The position numbers and the translations under genes were made by a program. From positions 2,517,501-2,581,500 of the forward strand of contig NZ_FNTF01000002.1 in the NCBI RefSeq assembly GCF_900105495.1: DNA of 64,000 nucleotides, in the 5' to 3' direction. Of the stretch, positions 44,108-53,241 are shown one piece after another; positions within the stretch are counted from its first letter, which is position 1; every line of letters begins with the position of its first letter. The notes under the pieces are model-generated. The model did not search any database. It had not been told where the DNA came from and worked only from the letters and a program-made list of their open reading frames with translations. Origin of the DNA: Pseudomonas frederiksbergensis (GTDB lineage Bacteria; Pseudomonadota; Gammaproteobacteria; Pseudomonadales; Pseudomonadaceae).

Positions 44108-44689
44108 ATGCTAACCCAGGAAGAGGATCAGCAGCTGGTCGAGCGCGTTCAACGCGGCGACAAGCGAGCTTTCGATCTGCTAGTGCTGAAATACCAGCAC
44201 AAAATTCTCGGGTTGATCGTGCGTTTCGTGCACGACACCCATGAAGCCCAGGATGTGGCGCAGGAAGCCTTTATCAAGGCGTACCGTGCACTTGGAAATT
44301 TTCGCGGAGACAGCGCGTTTTATACGTGGCTTTACCGCATCGCCATCAACACGGCGAAAAACTATCTGGTTTCACGCGGCCGTCGGCCGCCGGATAGCGA
44401 TGTCAGTTCCGAGGATGCAGAGTTCTACGATGGCGATCATGGCCTCAAGGATCTCGAGTCGCCAGAACGTGCATTGCTGCGGGATGAGATCGAAGGCACC
44501 GTCCATCGAACCATTCAGCAACTTCCAGAAGATTTGCGTACGGCCTTAACTTTACGTGAATTCGATGGTCTGAGTTACGAGGACATTGCGGCCGTCATGC
44601 AGTGTCCGGTGGGTACCGTGCGCTCCCGGATTTTCCGCGCTCGGGAAGCCATCGATAAAGCCCTGCAGCCGTTGTTGCAGGAAAACTGA
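44108..44689 (+). CDS. algU: Extracytoplasmic-function sigma factor AlgU (RpoE)
   Basis: A 193-residue sigma-24 family protein. Region 2 is FDLLVLKYQHKILGLIVRFV to GDSAFYTWLYRIAINTAKNYL, and region 4 is LPEDLRTALTLREFDGLSYEDIAAVM to GTVRSRIFRAREAIDKAL. It directs envelope-stress and alginate genes. The ATG at 44108 is set by the family start and GAGGAG upstream; an in-frame ATG at 44051 adds 19 unlikely residues. It is followed by its anti-sigma gene after 30 bases. Confidence 0.97.
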   Translation: MLTQEEDQQLVERVQRGDKRAFDLLVLKYQHKILGLIVRFVHDTHEAQDVAQEAFIKAYRALGNFRGDSAFYTWLYRIAINTAKNYLVSRGRRPPDSDVSSEDAEFYDGDHGLKDLESPERALLRDEIEGTVHRTIQQLPEDLRTALTLREFDGLSYEDIAAVMQCPVGTVRSRIFRAREAIDKALQPLLQEN

Positions 44690-44719
44690 GACAGCGGCGA
44701 CAGCCAAGAGAGGAACGCC

Positions 44720-45307
44720 ATGAGTCGTGAAGCCCTGCAGGAATCGCTGTCCGCAGTGATGGATAACGAAGCGGACGAATTGGAATTGCGTCGGGTATTG
44801 AATGCCTTTGACGATGTTGAAACCCGTGATACCTGGGCTCGTTATCAAATCGCTCGGGCAGTTATGCACAAGGATTTGCTGCTTCCACGTCTGGATATCG
44901 CTGCGGCAGTCTCTGCTGCGCTGGCTGACGAAGCCGTACCAGCAAAAGCCACCCGTGGTCCATGGCGCAGCCTGGGTCGCCTGGCGGTCGCTGCTTCGGT
45001 AACCCTCGCCGTACTGGCAGGTGTTCGTCTGTATAACCAGGACGAGATCGCTGGGGTCGAACTGGCTCAACATTCCAGTCAACCAGGCTTGGCCGTTCCT
45101 CAGGTCAAGGGTCCAGCTGTATTGGCAGGCTACAATGAGGGTTCGGAAGCCACTGGTCCTATGGCCAACGGCGTATTGCAAGGTCAGCCAGGTTGGCACG
45201 ATCAGCGTCTGCCAGGCTATTTGCGCCAACATGCTCAACAGGCTGCACTGAAAGGTACTGAGAGCGCTCTGCCTTACGCTCGTGCAGCAAGCCTGGAAAA
45301 CCGTTAA
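44720..45307 (+). CDS. mucA: Anti-sigma factor MucA
   Basis: A 195-residue inner-membrane protein. The cytosolic part (REALQESLSAVMDNEADELE) binds AlgU. One helix lies at about 87-105, and the periplasmic part runs to the C-terminus GTESALPYARAASLENR. Full length means it is not the truncated mucoid (mucA22-like) form. Regulated proteolysis of MucA frees AlgU. It precedes mucB by 8 bases. Confidence 0.96.
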   Translation: MSREALQESLSAVMDNEADELELRRVLNAFDDVETRDTWARYQIARAVMHKDLLLPRLDIAAAVSAALADEAVPAKATRGPWRSLGRLAVAASVTLAVLAGVRLYNQDEIAGVELAQHSSQPGLAVPQVKGPAVLAGYNEGSEATGPMANGVLQGQPGWHDQRLPGYLRQHAQQAALKGTESALPYARAASLENR

Positions 45308-45315
45308 GGAGGATC

Positions 45316-46272
45316 ATGCGCGCCATCCCTCTACTTACGCTTCTGCTCGGTGGCTGGTTTGTTGTTCCAGCCCATGCTGATGAAGCCCAGGACTGGTTGA
45401 CCCGTCTGGGCCAAGCCGAGCAACAGCAAAGCTTTCACGGTACATTCGTCTACGAGCGTAGCGGTAGTTTCTCTACCCACAACATTTGGCACCTCGTCCA
45501 GGATGGCAAGGTCCGCGAGCGTTTACTCCAGCTCGACGGCTCGGCACAGGAAGTCGTGCGCATTGATGGACGTACTCAATGCGTCAGCGGCATTCTGATC
45601 GCAGGACTCGGAGATTCCCCCAGCTCCGCTGCTCGTGCACTCGATCCACAAAAGCTCAAGAATTGGTACGACCTTGCCGTCATTGGCAAGTCGCGTGTGG
45701 CTGGGCGTGCGGCAGTAATCGTTTCACTGAAACCTCGTGATCAACATCGCTACGGTTTTGAATTGCATCTGGATAAAGAAACCGGCCTGCCTCTCAAATC
45801 ATTGCTTCTGAATGAACGTGGGCAGTTGCTGGAGCGATTCCAGTTCACACGACTGGATACCGCCGATGTTCCTTCCGACCGCGACTTGCAGCCTGGCCCC
45901 GATTGCAAAACCATCGCCCTCGACAGTGACAAGGCCTCTGCAATCAAGTCCGCGCAAGTATGGCGTTCGGACTGGTTACCACCAGGTTTCGAGCTGGCCA
46001 GCAGTACTTCCCGCAAAGATCCAGAGACCAAAACCCAAGTCAACAGTCTGATGTATGACGATGGTCTGGCCCGTTTCTCGGTTTTCCTTGAGCCGTTGAA
46101 TGGCGCAACAATTACCGACACTCGCACCCAGTTGGGGCCGACCGCTGCAGTTTCCCGACGCTTGACTACCCCGCAAGGCGAGATGATGGTGACCGTGGTC
46201 GGTGAAATTCCGATAGGCACCGCCGAACGGATTGCGCTGTCCATGCGCAGCGACGCCACTGCAACCAAGTAG
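45316..46272 (+). CDS. mucB: Periplasmic AlgU regulator MucB
   Basis: A 318-residue periplasmic protein with a signal peptide (cleavage after VPAHA at about 21). It has the RseB/MucB pattern DWLTRLGQAEQQQSFHGTFVYERSG. It protects MucA from proteolysis and senses lipopolysaccharide signals. It is followed by a terminator-like hairpin and then by mucD; no mucC lies between. Confidence 0.95.
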   Translation: MRAIPLLTLLLGGWFVVPAHADEAQDWLTRLGQAEQQQSFHGTFVYERSGSFSTHNIWHLVQDGKVRERLLQLDGSAQEVVRIDGRTQCVSGILIAGLGDSPSSAARALDPQKLKNWYDLAVIGKSRVAGRAAVIVSLKPRDQHRYGFELHLDKETGLPLKSLLLNERGQLLERFQFTRLDTADVPSDRDLQPGPDCKTIALDSDKASAIKSAQVWRSDWLPPGFELASSTSRKDPETKTQVNSLMYDDGLARFSVFLEPLNGATITDTRTQLGPTAAVSRRLTTPQGEMMVTVVGEIPIGTAERIALSMRSDATATK

Positions 46273-46335
46273 CGAGCTGAAATCGAAATGTTTGGTGAGC
46301 ATTTCAACTTGCAAATATCCCCGAATTTTTTTATA

Positions 46336-46371
46336 GGTCAGAGCCTCTCGGCTCTGGCCTTGTTTGTTGTT
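46336..46371 (+). terminator. Terminator-like hairpin between mucB and mucD
   Basis: A 10-bp stem (GGTCAGAGCC/GGCTCTGGCC with one G-U) and a TCTC loop are followed by TTGTTTGTTGTT. It would partly separate mucD from the algU-mucAB transcript. Confidence 0.65.
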
Positions 46372-46453
46372 CCCGGAACAAAAATACCGGCGTATCGTTC
46401 CCGGTGTTCCTTGCTCCATATCGCTTAACCATGCTCGTCGTAACGGGAGCCGT

Positions 46454-47881
46454 ATGTCGATACCACGCTTGAAATCTTATCTTTCTATTTTTGCCACTGT
46501 GCTGGTGCTGGGCCAGGCGGTCGCTGTTCAGGCGGTCGAGTTGCCTGACTTCACTCAGTTGGTCGAGCAGGCCTCGCCCGCGGTGGTAAATATCAGTACC
46601 ACGCAGAAGCTGCCGGATCGCAGAGTGAACGAGCAGATGCCCGACCTTGAAGGCTTGCCGCCCATGTTGCGCGAGTTCTTCGAGCGCGGTATGCCGCCAC
46701 AGCCGCGTACGCCACGTGGGGATCGTCAGCGTGAAGCCCAATCCCTGGGTTCGGGTTTCATCATCTCGTCTGATGGCTACATCCTGACCAACAACCATGT
46801 GATTGCCGATGCAGACGAGATCCTCGTTCGCCTCGCTGACCGCAGCGAACTGAAAGCCAAGCTGGTAGGCACCGATCCGCGCTCCGACGTGGCCCTGCTG
46901 AAAATCGAAGGCAAGGATCTGCCAGTCCTCAAGCTCGGCAAATCCCAGGACCTGAAGGCCGGCCAATGGGTCGTGGCGATTGGCTCGCCATTCGGTTTCG
47001 ACCATACCGTGACCCAAGGGATCGTCAGCGCCGTTGGTCGCAGCCTGCCGAACGAAAACTATGTGCCGTTCATCCAGACCGACGTGCCGATCAATCCGGG
47101 TAACTCTGGGGGGCCGCTGTTCAACCTGGCCGGTGAAGTGGTCGGCATCAACTCGCAGATCTACACGCGATCCGGCGGTTTCATGGGCGTGTCGTTCGCG
47201 ATCCCGATCGACGTCGCGATGGACGTTTCCAATCAGCTTAAAAGCGGTGGCAAAGTCAGCCGTGGCTGGTTGGGTGTGGTGATTCAGGAAGTGAACAAGG
47301 ATCTGGCCGAGTCGTTCGGCCTGGAGAAGCCAGCCGGCGCGCTGGTGGCTCAGATCCAGGACGACGGCCCGGCTGCCAAGGGTGGCCTGCAAGTAGGGGA
47401 TGTGATTCTGAGCATGAACGGTCAACCGATCGTCATGTCCGCCGATCTGCCACATCTGGTGGGCGCGCTGAAGGCCGGCTCGAAAGCTGATCTGGAAGTG
47501 ATTCGTGACGGTAAGCGCAAGAATGTCGAGTTGACTGTCGGCGCTATCCCGGAAGAAGGCAAAGAACTGGATTCGCTGCCGAAATCTACCATCGAGCGCA
47601 GCAGTAACCGGCTGGGTGTTTCCGTGGTCGAGCTGACGGATGAGCAGAAGAAAACCTACGACCTCAAAGGCGGCGTCGTCATCAAGGAAGTCCAGGACGG
47701 TCCTGCTTCTCTGATTGGCCTGCAGCCAGGCGATGTGATCACTCACCTGAATAACCAGGCAATCAGTTCTGCCAAGGAGTTCACGGATATTGCCAAGGCA
47801 TTGCCGAAGAACCGCTCGGTGTCGATGCGGGTTCTGCGTCAAGGTCGCGCCAGTTTCATTACCTTCAAACTGGCTGAATAA
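46454..47881 (+). CDS. mucD: DegP-family periplasmic serine protease MucD
   Basis: A 475-residue protease with a signal peptide (cleavage near AVQA at 27). The catalytic triad is His115 (LTNNHVIADAD), Asp145 (DPRSDVALL) and Ser218 (NPGNSGGPLF). Two PDZ domains follow, at about 260-350 and 375-470. It degrades misfolded envelope proteins and dampens AlgU. The ATG at 46454 has GGGAG upstream. A strong terminator follows. Confidence 0.96.
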   Translation: MSIPRLKSYLSIFATVLVLGQAVAVQAVELPDFTQLVEQASPAVVNISTTQKLPDRRVNEQMPDLEGLPPMLREFFERGMPPQPRTPRGDRQREAQSLGSGFIISSDGYILTNNHVIADADEILVRLADRSELKAKLVGTDPRSDVALLKIEGKDLPVLKLGKSQDLKAGQWVVAIGSPFGFDHTVTQGIVSAVGRSLPNENYVPFIQTDVPINPGNSGGPLFNLAGEVVGINSQIYTRSGGFMGVSFAIPIDVAMDVSNQLKSGGKVSRGWLGVVIQEVNKDLAESFGLEKPAGALVAQIQDDGPAAKGGLQVGDVILSMNGQPIVMSADLPHLVGALKAGSKADLEVIRDGKRKNVELTVGAIPEEGKELDSLPKSTIERSSNRLGVSVVELTDEQKKTYDLKGGVVIKEVQDGPASLIGLQPGDVITHLNNQAISSAKEFTDIAKALPKNRSVSMRVLRQGRASFITFKLAE

Positions 47882-47900
47882 TCCGGTTGTTGGCTAAATA

Positions 47901-47930
47901 AAAAACCGCCTCGAAAGAGGCGGTTTTTTT
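47901..47930. terminator. Bidirectional terminator after mucD
   Basis: An 8-bp stem (ACCGCCTC/GAGGCGGT) with a GAAA loop has A-runs before and T-runs after. It separates mucD from the convergent protease gene and lies at the junction of two conserved blocks. Confidence 0.9.
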
Positions 47931-47959
47931 GTGCCCGTCTTTTTTGTTTGAAAGGCAGA

Positions 47960-49393
47960 TCAGCCCATCATGTCCTTGATCATGCGTTCCTGTTCCATCA
48001 GCTCGCGTTGCCGTGCGTCGATACGCGATGACAGCGGGAAGTTGGTGCCTGCCTTGCGCTTGGCGAAGTCCAGTTGCTGAATGGCCTGGCGGTAATCCCC
48101 GACCAGGGCGAAATACTCGGCGCGGGCCTGATGCAGGCCGATGATGTTGCCTGACAGACCGCGAGTCTCGGCCACCATGTACCAGACGTCTGGATCGTCA
48201 GGGCGGCTCTTGAGCAGATTCTCCAGTGCTTTTTCCGCATCGGGCGCACGGTTCTGCTTGAGCAGCAGGTCAACACGCACCGAATTCAGCGGATAGTTGC
48301 CGGGATACTGCGTCAACATTCGGTCAACCCGAGCCTGGGCGTCCGGCAGACGATTGTTGGTGATGTCCAGATCGACCTGCGCCAGGTTGTAGATGATCTC
48401 GTTCGGCGATTTGGCCAGAAGCCCCTTGAGGTTTTCTCGTGCTTCATTCAACTGGCCGCCCTTGATCTGGGCGATGGCCAGGCCATAGCGAGCGACATCA
48501 TTTTTCGGATTTTCTTCAAGCTGGGCACGAAAGCGTTTGGCGCCCAGGCCTGGGGTTTCTTCATAGATCAACTGGACCCGTGCACGAATCAGCTGATAGC
48601 GCATAGAGTCTTCGATGCCGCCGGGTTTTGCCTGTTCGGCGCGGTTGCGCGTGTCAGCGATCCGCGACTCGGTCACTGGGTGAGTCAGCAGAAATTCCGG
48701 TGGCTTGGCGTCAAAGCGATATTGGCGCGCCAATCGCTCGAACATGGTCGGCATCGACCGCGGGTCGTAACCGGCCTTTTCCAGGTTGAGGATGCCAATG
48801 CGGTCAGCTTCCTGTTCGTTCTGGCGAGAGAAACGCCGCTGTTCCTGAATGGCTGCCGCCTGAGTGCCAGCAATGGCCGCGATCCCGGCATCGCCGGCGC
48901 CGGCTGCGGCAATCACGATCCCGGCCAGCAGCGCGGCCATCATCGGCACCTGCATGCGCTGTTGTGCTTCGACGCCACGGGCGAAGTGGCGCTGCGACAA
49001 GTGAGCCAATTCGTGAGCGAGTACCGAGGCATATTCGCCCTCGGTCTGGGCATTGAGGAACAAGCCGCCGTTGACCCCGACAATGCCGCCTGGTGCGGCG
49101 AAGGCGTTGAGTTGCGGGCTGTTGATCAGGATGAACTCCAGGCGCCGGTCATTGACCTGGCTGGTCTCTACCAGCCTGTAGACGCTGGATTCGACGTAGT
49201 CCTTGAGCTGTGGATCGTTGAGTTGCGAAACCTGGCTGCGCAACAACGCCAGCCAGGCACGGCCCAACTGATGTTCCTGTTGCGGCGAGACAATGGCAGA
49301 ACTGGCGTCGCCGAGTGACGGCAGGTCGTCGGCGAAGCCCGGTGAGGCGAGCAGGCAAGCGAGCGTCAGCAGGGTAGGGCGCAAAAAAGTCAT
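47960..49393 (-). CDS. M48-family periplasmic metalloprotease with TPR domain (BepA-like)
   Basis: A 477-residue protein with a signal peptide (MTFLRPTLLTLACLLASPGF). The zinc motif HELAH is at 127-131, followed by SQRHFARG, and a TPR region occupies about 300-470. It resembles BepA/YfgC, which aids LptD and outer-membrane protein quality control. The ATG at 49393 is preferred to a TTG at 49414. It is divergent from the TusA-like gene. Confidence 0.9.
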   Translation of the reverse strand: MTFLRPTLLTLACLLASPGFADDLPSLGDASSAIVSPQQEHQLGRAWLALLRSQVSQLNDPQLKDYVESSVYRLVETSQVNDRRLEFILINSPQLNAFAAPGGIVGVNGGLFLNAQTEGEYASVLAHELAHLSQRHFARGVEAQQRMQVPMMAALLAGIVIAAAGAGDAGIAAIAGTQAAAIQEQRRFSRQNEQEADRIGILNLEKAGYDPRSMPTMFERLARQYRFDAKPPEFLLTHPVTESRIADTRNRAEQAKPGGIEDSMRYQLIRARVQLIYEETPGLGAKRFRAQLEENPKNDVARYGLAIAQIKGGQLNEARENLKGLLAKSPNEIIYNLAQVDLDITNNRLPDAQARVDRMLTQYPGNYPLNSVRVDLLLKQNRAPDAEKALENLLKSRPDDPDVWYMVAETRGLSGNIIGLHQARAEYFALVGDYRQAIQQLDFAKRKAGTNFPLSSRIDARQRELMEQERMIKDMMG

Positions 49394-49491
49394 GCACAAA
49401 GCCTTAGTCGACAAAGACCTTACTGTAGCCGGACACTACGCTTCGGACCAGATATTCTAGCCGCTCGACCACCTGCCCCCGGAGTGATGCA

Positions 49492-49731
49492 ATGACCGAC
49501 GCTGTAGCCCATGACGCCGAGCTCGATGCCAGCGGCCTGAATTGCCCCTTGCCGTTGCTCAAGGCCAAGATGGAACTCAATCGACTGGCCAGCGGAGCAG
49601 TGCTGAAGGTGATTGCCACCGATGCGGGCTCGCAGCGCGACTTCCGCACCTTTGCCCGATTGGCCGGTCATACCCTGCTTCGTGAAGAAGATGAAGCGGG
49701 TGTTTACCGCTACTGGTTGAAAAAAGCCTGA
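49492..49731 (+). CDS. TusA-like sulfur-carrier protein
   Basis: A 79-residue SirA/TusA-fold protein with the motif LNCPLPLLKAK and active Cys18. Such proteins relay persulfide sulfur or support membrane redox proteins; the exact partner is unknown. It stands 31 bases before the PerM-type gene, with which it may be cotranscribed. Confidence 0.88.
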   Translation: MTDAVAHDAELDASGLNCPLPLLKAKMELNRLASGAVLKVIATDAGSQRDFRTFARLAGHTLLREEDEAGVYRYWLKKA

Positions 49732-49762
49732 ATTCTGCTGCGTTCATTTCTAAGGATTATTG

Positions 49763-50833
49763 ATGTTCAAAGTGTTACGCGACTGGATTCAGCGCTACTT
49801 CTCCGATGAAGAGGCCGTGGTGCTGGCGGTCCTGCTGTTTCTGGCGTTTACCGCCGTACTGACGCTGGGCGGCATGCTTGCGCCAGTGCTGGCCGGGATG
49901 GTGCTGGCGTATTTGATGCAAGGGTTGGTCGTCAATCTCGAACGCCTGCGCACGCCGGGCGGGGTGGCGGTGGGATTGGTCTTTGCGTTGTTCATGGGGC
50001 TGTTGCTGGTGTTCATCGTGATTGTGGTGCCGTTGCTCTGGCATCAGTTGATTACGCTGTTCAACGAGTTACCCGGCATGCTCGCCAAATGGCAGTCGCT
50101 GTTATTGCTGCTGCCCGAGCGCTACCCGCATCTGGTGTCCGATGAGCAGGTGCTGCAGGCCATCGAAGTGGCGCGGGGCGAGATCGGCAAGTTCGGTCAG
50201 TGGGCGCTGACGTTCTCGCTGTCGAGTCTGCCGTTGCTGGTGAACATCATGATCTACCTGGTGCTGGTGCCGATCCTGGTGTTTTTCTTTCTCAAGGACC
50301 GGGAGATGATCGGTCAGTGGGTGCGGGGTTACTTGCCCCGCGAGCGGGCGCTGATCACCCGCGTCGCTCATGAAATGAATAGGCAGATCGCCAATTACAT
50401 TCGCGGCAAGGTCATCGAGATTTTCATTTGCGGTGGCGTGACCTACATAGGTTTTGTGGTTATGGGGCTTAACTATGCGGCGTTGCTGGCATTGCTGGTG
50501 GGCGTGTCGGTGGTGGTGCCTTACGTCGGTGCCGTGGTGGTGACCGTGCCGGTCATGCTGATTGCACTGTTCCAGTGGGGCTGGAGCGATCAGTTCATCT
50601 ATTTGATGGCGGTCTACGGAATCATCCAGGTGCTGGACGGCAACGTGCTGGTGCCGCTGTTGTTCTCGGAAGCGGTCAATCTGCATCCGGTGGCGATCAT
50701 CTGCGCGGTGCTGTTGTTTGGCGGGCTGTGGGGCTTTTGGGGTGTGTTCTTTGCGATTCCGCTAGCAACCTTGTTCAAGGCCGTACTGGATGCGTGGCCG
50801 CGCAAAGAGCCGGTGGTGGCGCCGTTGCTTTAA
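49763..50833 (+). CDS. AI-2E/PerM-family membrane protein
   Basis: A 356-residue protein with about eight helices of the PerM/YdiK/AI-2E family. Typical segments are LGGMLAPVLAGMVLAYLMQGLVVNLERL and GVSVVVPYVGAVVVTVPVML. The family is broad, and the substrate is not inferable. ATG at 49763 follows AAGGAT; a TTG three bases earlier is less likely. A REP doublet follows. Confidence 0.9.
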   Translation: MFKVLRDWIQRYFSDEEAVVLAVLLFLAFTAVLTLGGMLAPVLAGMVLAYLMQGLVVNLERLRTPGGVAVGLVFALFMGLLLVFIVIVVPLLWHQLITLFNELPGMLAKWQSLLLLLPERYPHLVSDEQVLQAIEVARGEIGKFGQWALTFSLSSLPLLVNIMIYLVLVPILVFFFLKDREMIGQWVRGYLPRERALITRVAHEMNRQIANYIRGKVIEIFICGGVTYIGFVVMGLNYAALLALLVGVSVVVPYVGAVVVTVPVMLIALFQWGWSDQFIYLMAVYGIIQVLDGNVLVPLLFSEAVNLHPVAIICAVLLFGGLWGFWGVFFAIPLATLFKAVLDAWPRKEPVVAPLL

Positions 50834-50869
50834 CTGCGAACATTGAATATGCGGTGGGAGTCGGGCCTC

Positions 50870-50949
50870 ATCGCGAACAGGCTCGCTCCCGCATTCAACC
50901 GCGTTTGTCTGGACAACTCGGTCAACTGTGGGAGCGAGCCTGCTCGCGA
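50870..50949. repeat. REP doublet
   Basis: Two inverted arms (ATCGCGAACAGGCTCGCTCC and GGAGCGAGCCTGCTCGCGA) face each other across 37 bases. It shares the family of the doublet at 23842. It lies between convergent genes. Confidence 0.85.
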
Positions 50950-50950
50950 A

Positions 50951-50968
50951 AGCGTCCGAAAGGACGCT
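50951..50968. terminator. Short hairpin between perM-like and bcp genes
   Basis: A perfect 7-bp stem (AGCGTCC/GGACGCT) with a GAAA loop is flanked by AAAAA on the right and lacks a T-run on the plus side. It may terminate one or both genes. Confidence 0.5.
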
Positions 50969-50973
50969 AAAAA

Positions 50974-51447
50974 TCAGGCCTTGTTCAGCGCCTGAGCTGC
51001 AGCCAAAACCGCATCCACATGCCCCGGCACCTTCACTCCGCGCCATTCCTGACGCAGCACACCATCCTTGTCGATCAGGAACGTGCTGCGATCAACGCCC
51101 ATATATTCCTTGCCATAGAGCTTTTTCAGCTTGATCACGTCGAACTGCTGGCAGAGCACTTCTTCCTTGTCGCTGATCAGCTCGAAGGTGAACGCCTGCT
51201 TGGCCTTGAAGTTTTCGTGTGATTTCAGGCTGTCGCGAGACACGCCAAAGACTTCGGTATTGGCGGCTTTAAAGGCGTCGAGCTGGTCACGAAAGCCCTG
51301 GCCTTGAGTGGTGCAGCCTGGCGTGCTGTCCTTTGGATAGAAGTAGATCACCACCTGCTTGCCTTTGAGGTTCGCGAGGTTGACGGTCTGCCCGCTGGTG
51401 GCGGGTGCTTCGAAGTCGGCAACCGGTTGGTCGATGGCAACGGCCAT
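50974..51447 (-). CDS. bcp: Bcp/PrxQ-type peroxiredoxin
   Basis: A 157-residue thiol peroxidase. The peroxidatic Cys45 is in STPGCTTQGQGFRD. The resolving Cys of E. coli Bcp (five residues later) is Gln50, so this enzyme should be 1-Cys or use a different thiol, for example Cys in VLCQQFDV. It detoxifies organic and hydrogen peroxides in the cytoplasm. It lies 10 bases downstream of gcvR on the same strand. Confidence 0.92.
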   Translation of the reverse strand: MAVAIDQPVADFEAPATSGQTVNLANLKGKQVVIYFYPKDSTPGCTTQGQGFRDQLDAFKAANTEVFGVSRDSLKSHENFKAKQAFTFELISDKEEVLCQQFDVIKLKKLYGKEYMGVDRSTFLIDKDGVLRQEWRGVKVPGHVDAVLAAAQALNKA

Positions 51448-51457
51448 GAAAGCTTCC

Positions 51458-52018
51458 TTACATTGGGTTTTGTGGGCGCCACGGTTCGATCAGGGCATCC
51501 AGGTTCAGCGCGTCGGCGAAGTCCAGGAACTGATCGCGCAGCCAGCTGATCTGCACACCGGCCGGCAAGGTCACGGTAAACGTGGCATTGAGCATGGTGC
51601 CGCCGGTTTGCGGAGCCTGATAGGTGTCGCAGGTCAGGTTTTCCAACTCGACGTTGTGGTCCATGAAGAACTGGCACAGCTCGTTGATGATGTCCGAGCG
51701 GTAAGCCGAGCTGACATAAGCGACGTATGGCAGGGCTTGAGGACGATTCTCCAGCGCCGCGCTACGCACTACGTTGACCGTAAAGGCGTGCTTCTTGGCG
51801 AGGCTCGACAGGCTGCCTTCGAGGCGCGCCAGGGCGTCCCAGCTGCCGGAGATCTCGAGGATCAACGCACTGCACTCGCCATGACGTGTCAGGCGAGAGG
51901 TGACCACGGCGCAGCGGTTTTCATGGCTGGCGCGGCACAGGACGTTAGTCAGCTCCATGGGGTTGGCGCCGAGGGCACTGATGACAAGGAATTGTTCGCG
52001 AACTGTGGGGGTGGACAT
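51458..52018 (-). CDS. gcvR: Glycine cleavage system regulator GcvR-like (ACT domains)
   Basis: A 186-residue protein of two ACT domains (REQFLVISALGANPMELTNVLCRASHENRCAVVTSRLTRHGECSA and then IINELCQFFMDHNVELENLTCDTY). GcvR represses glycine cleavage by controlling GcvA in E. coli; the ligand here is inferred. It lies upstream of bcp and is divergent from dapA. Confidence 0.88.
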   Translation of the reverse strand: MSTPTVREQFLVISALGANPMELTNVLCRASHENRCAVVTSRLTRHGECSALILEISGSWDALARLEGSLSSLAKKHAFTVNVVRSAALENRPQALPYVAYVSSAYRSDIINELCQFFMDHNVELENLTCDTYQAPQTGGTMLNATFTVTLPAGVQISWLRDQFLDFADALNLDALIEPWRPQNPM

Positions 52019-52345
52019 GCAGCATTCCTAAAGCGATGAGCGGTCGGTACGACCAAGGGCTTTTTTCCGGGAACGAGCCTGCGGATGCGAATTCAGAAAA
52101 CCCGAGCCACAAGGTTGCAACATGCTCCAGTGAGGCAGGAGCGAGGGGCGGCAACGCTGGATCGGGGCTTGTGATGCCGAAAATGGAGGCTGGAACCCGG
52201 CGTACGAGCTTATCAGTACCGATCAAAGTCTGAAGGGTAGCGAAAAGCAGCGCCAAGGGGAATGGCAGCAGCGCAGTACTTCGCTTGTACAAGCATCTTG
52301 GCGCCAGTACCATTACCGCTCTCTTTTTCCGGCAGGAGCGGTTTC

Positions 52346-53224
52346 ATGATTGCGGGCAGTATGGTGGCACTGGTCACACCCATGGATGCACAAGGGCGTC
52401 TTGACTGGGACAGCCTCAGCAAACTCGTGGACTTCCACCTTGAAAACGGCACCCATGCCATTGTCGCGGTCGGTACTACCGGCGAGTCGGCAACCCTCGA
52501 CGTAGACGAACACATCGCCGTCATCAAGGCCGTGGTCAAGCAGGTCAATGGCCGTATTCCGGTCATCGCCGGTACCGGCGCCAACTCGACCCGCGAAGCC
52601 GTGGAACTGACCCGTAACGCCAAAGAGGCCGGCGCCGACGCCTGCCTGCTGGTCGTTCCGTACTACAACAAGCCGACCCAGGAAGGCTTGTACCTGCACT
52701 TCAAGCACATTGCCGAAGCGGTCGACATCCCTCAGATCCTCTACAACGTTCCTGGCCGCACCTCCTGCGACATGCAGGCCGAGACCGTGATTCGCCTGTC
52801 CACTGTGCCGAACATCATCGGTATCAAGGAAGCCACCGGCGACATGAAGCGTGCCAAGGCAATCCTTGATGGCGTGAGCAAGGACTTCATCGTGCTGTCC
52901 GGCGATGATCCGACCGCTGTCGAGCTGATCCTGATGGGCGGCAAGGGCAACATCTCCGTCACCGCCAACGTCGCCCCGCGCGAAATGGCCGACCTGTGCG
53001 AGGCGGCGCTCAAGGGCGACGCCGAGACTGCACGGGCAATCAACGAAAAATTGATGCCGCTGCACAAGGATCTGTTCATCGAAGCCAACCCGATTCCGGT
53101 GAAGTGGGCTTTGGTCGAAATGGGCCTGATGCACGAAGGCATTCGCCTGCCGCTGACCTGGCTGAGCGCACCTTGTCATGAAACGCTTCGCACGGCCCTG
53201 CGCCAGTGCGGCGTCCTGGTTTAA
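52346..53224 (+). CDS. dapA: 4-Hydroxy-tetrahydrodipicolinate synthase
   Basis: A 292-residue aldolase-fold enzyme that condenses pyruvate and aspartate semialdehyde in lysine and diaminopimelate synthesis. The Schiff-base Lys161 is in GIKEATGDM, with Tyr133 in [10 protein letters not shown] and Thr44/Thr45 in AVGTTGES. The ATG at 52346 has GGAG upstream; the open frame reaches further 5' without similarity. It is followed by bamC after 17 bases. Confidence 0.96.
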   Translation: MIAGSMVALVTPMDAQGRLDWDSLSKLVDFHLENGTHAIVAVGTTGESATLDVDEHIAVIKAVVKQVNGRIPVIAGTGANSTREAVELTRNAKEAGADACLLVVPYYNKPTQEGLYLHFKHIAEAVDIPQILYNVPGRTSCDMQAETVIRLSTVPNIIGIKEATGDMKRAKAILDGVSKDFIVLSGDDPTAVELILMGGKGNISVTANVAPREMADLCEAALKGDAETARAINEKLMPLHKDLFIEANPIPVKWALVEMGLMHEGIRLPLTWLSAPCHETLRTALRQCGVLV

Positions 53225-53241
53225 TTGAGGAAGTACTACGC

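Noticed and set aside
44720..45307. mucA22-type truncation causing mucoidy
   Set aside because: The reading frame is complete to residue 195 and the usual C-terminus is present.
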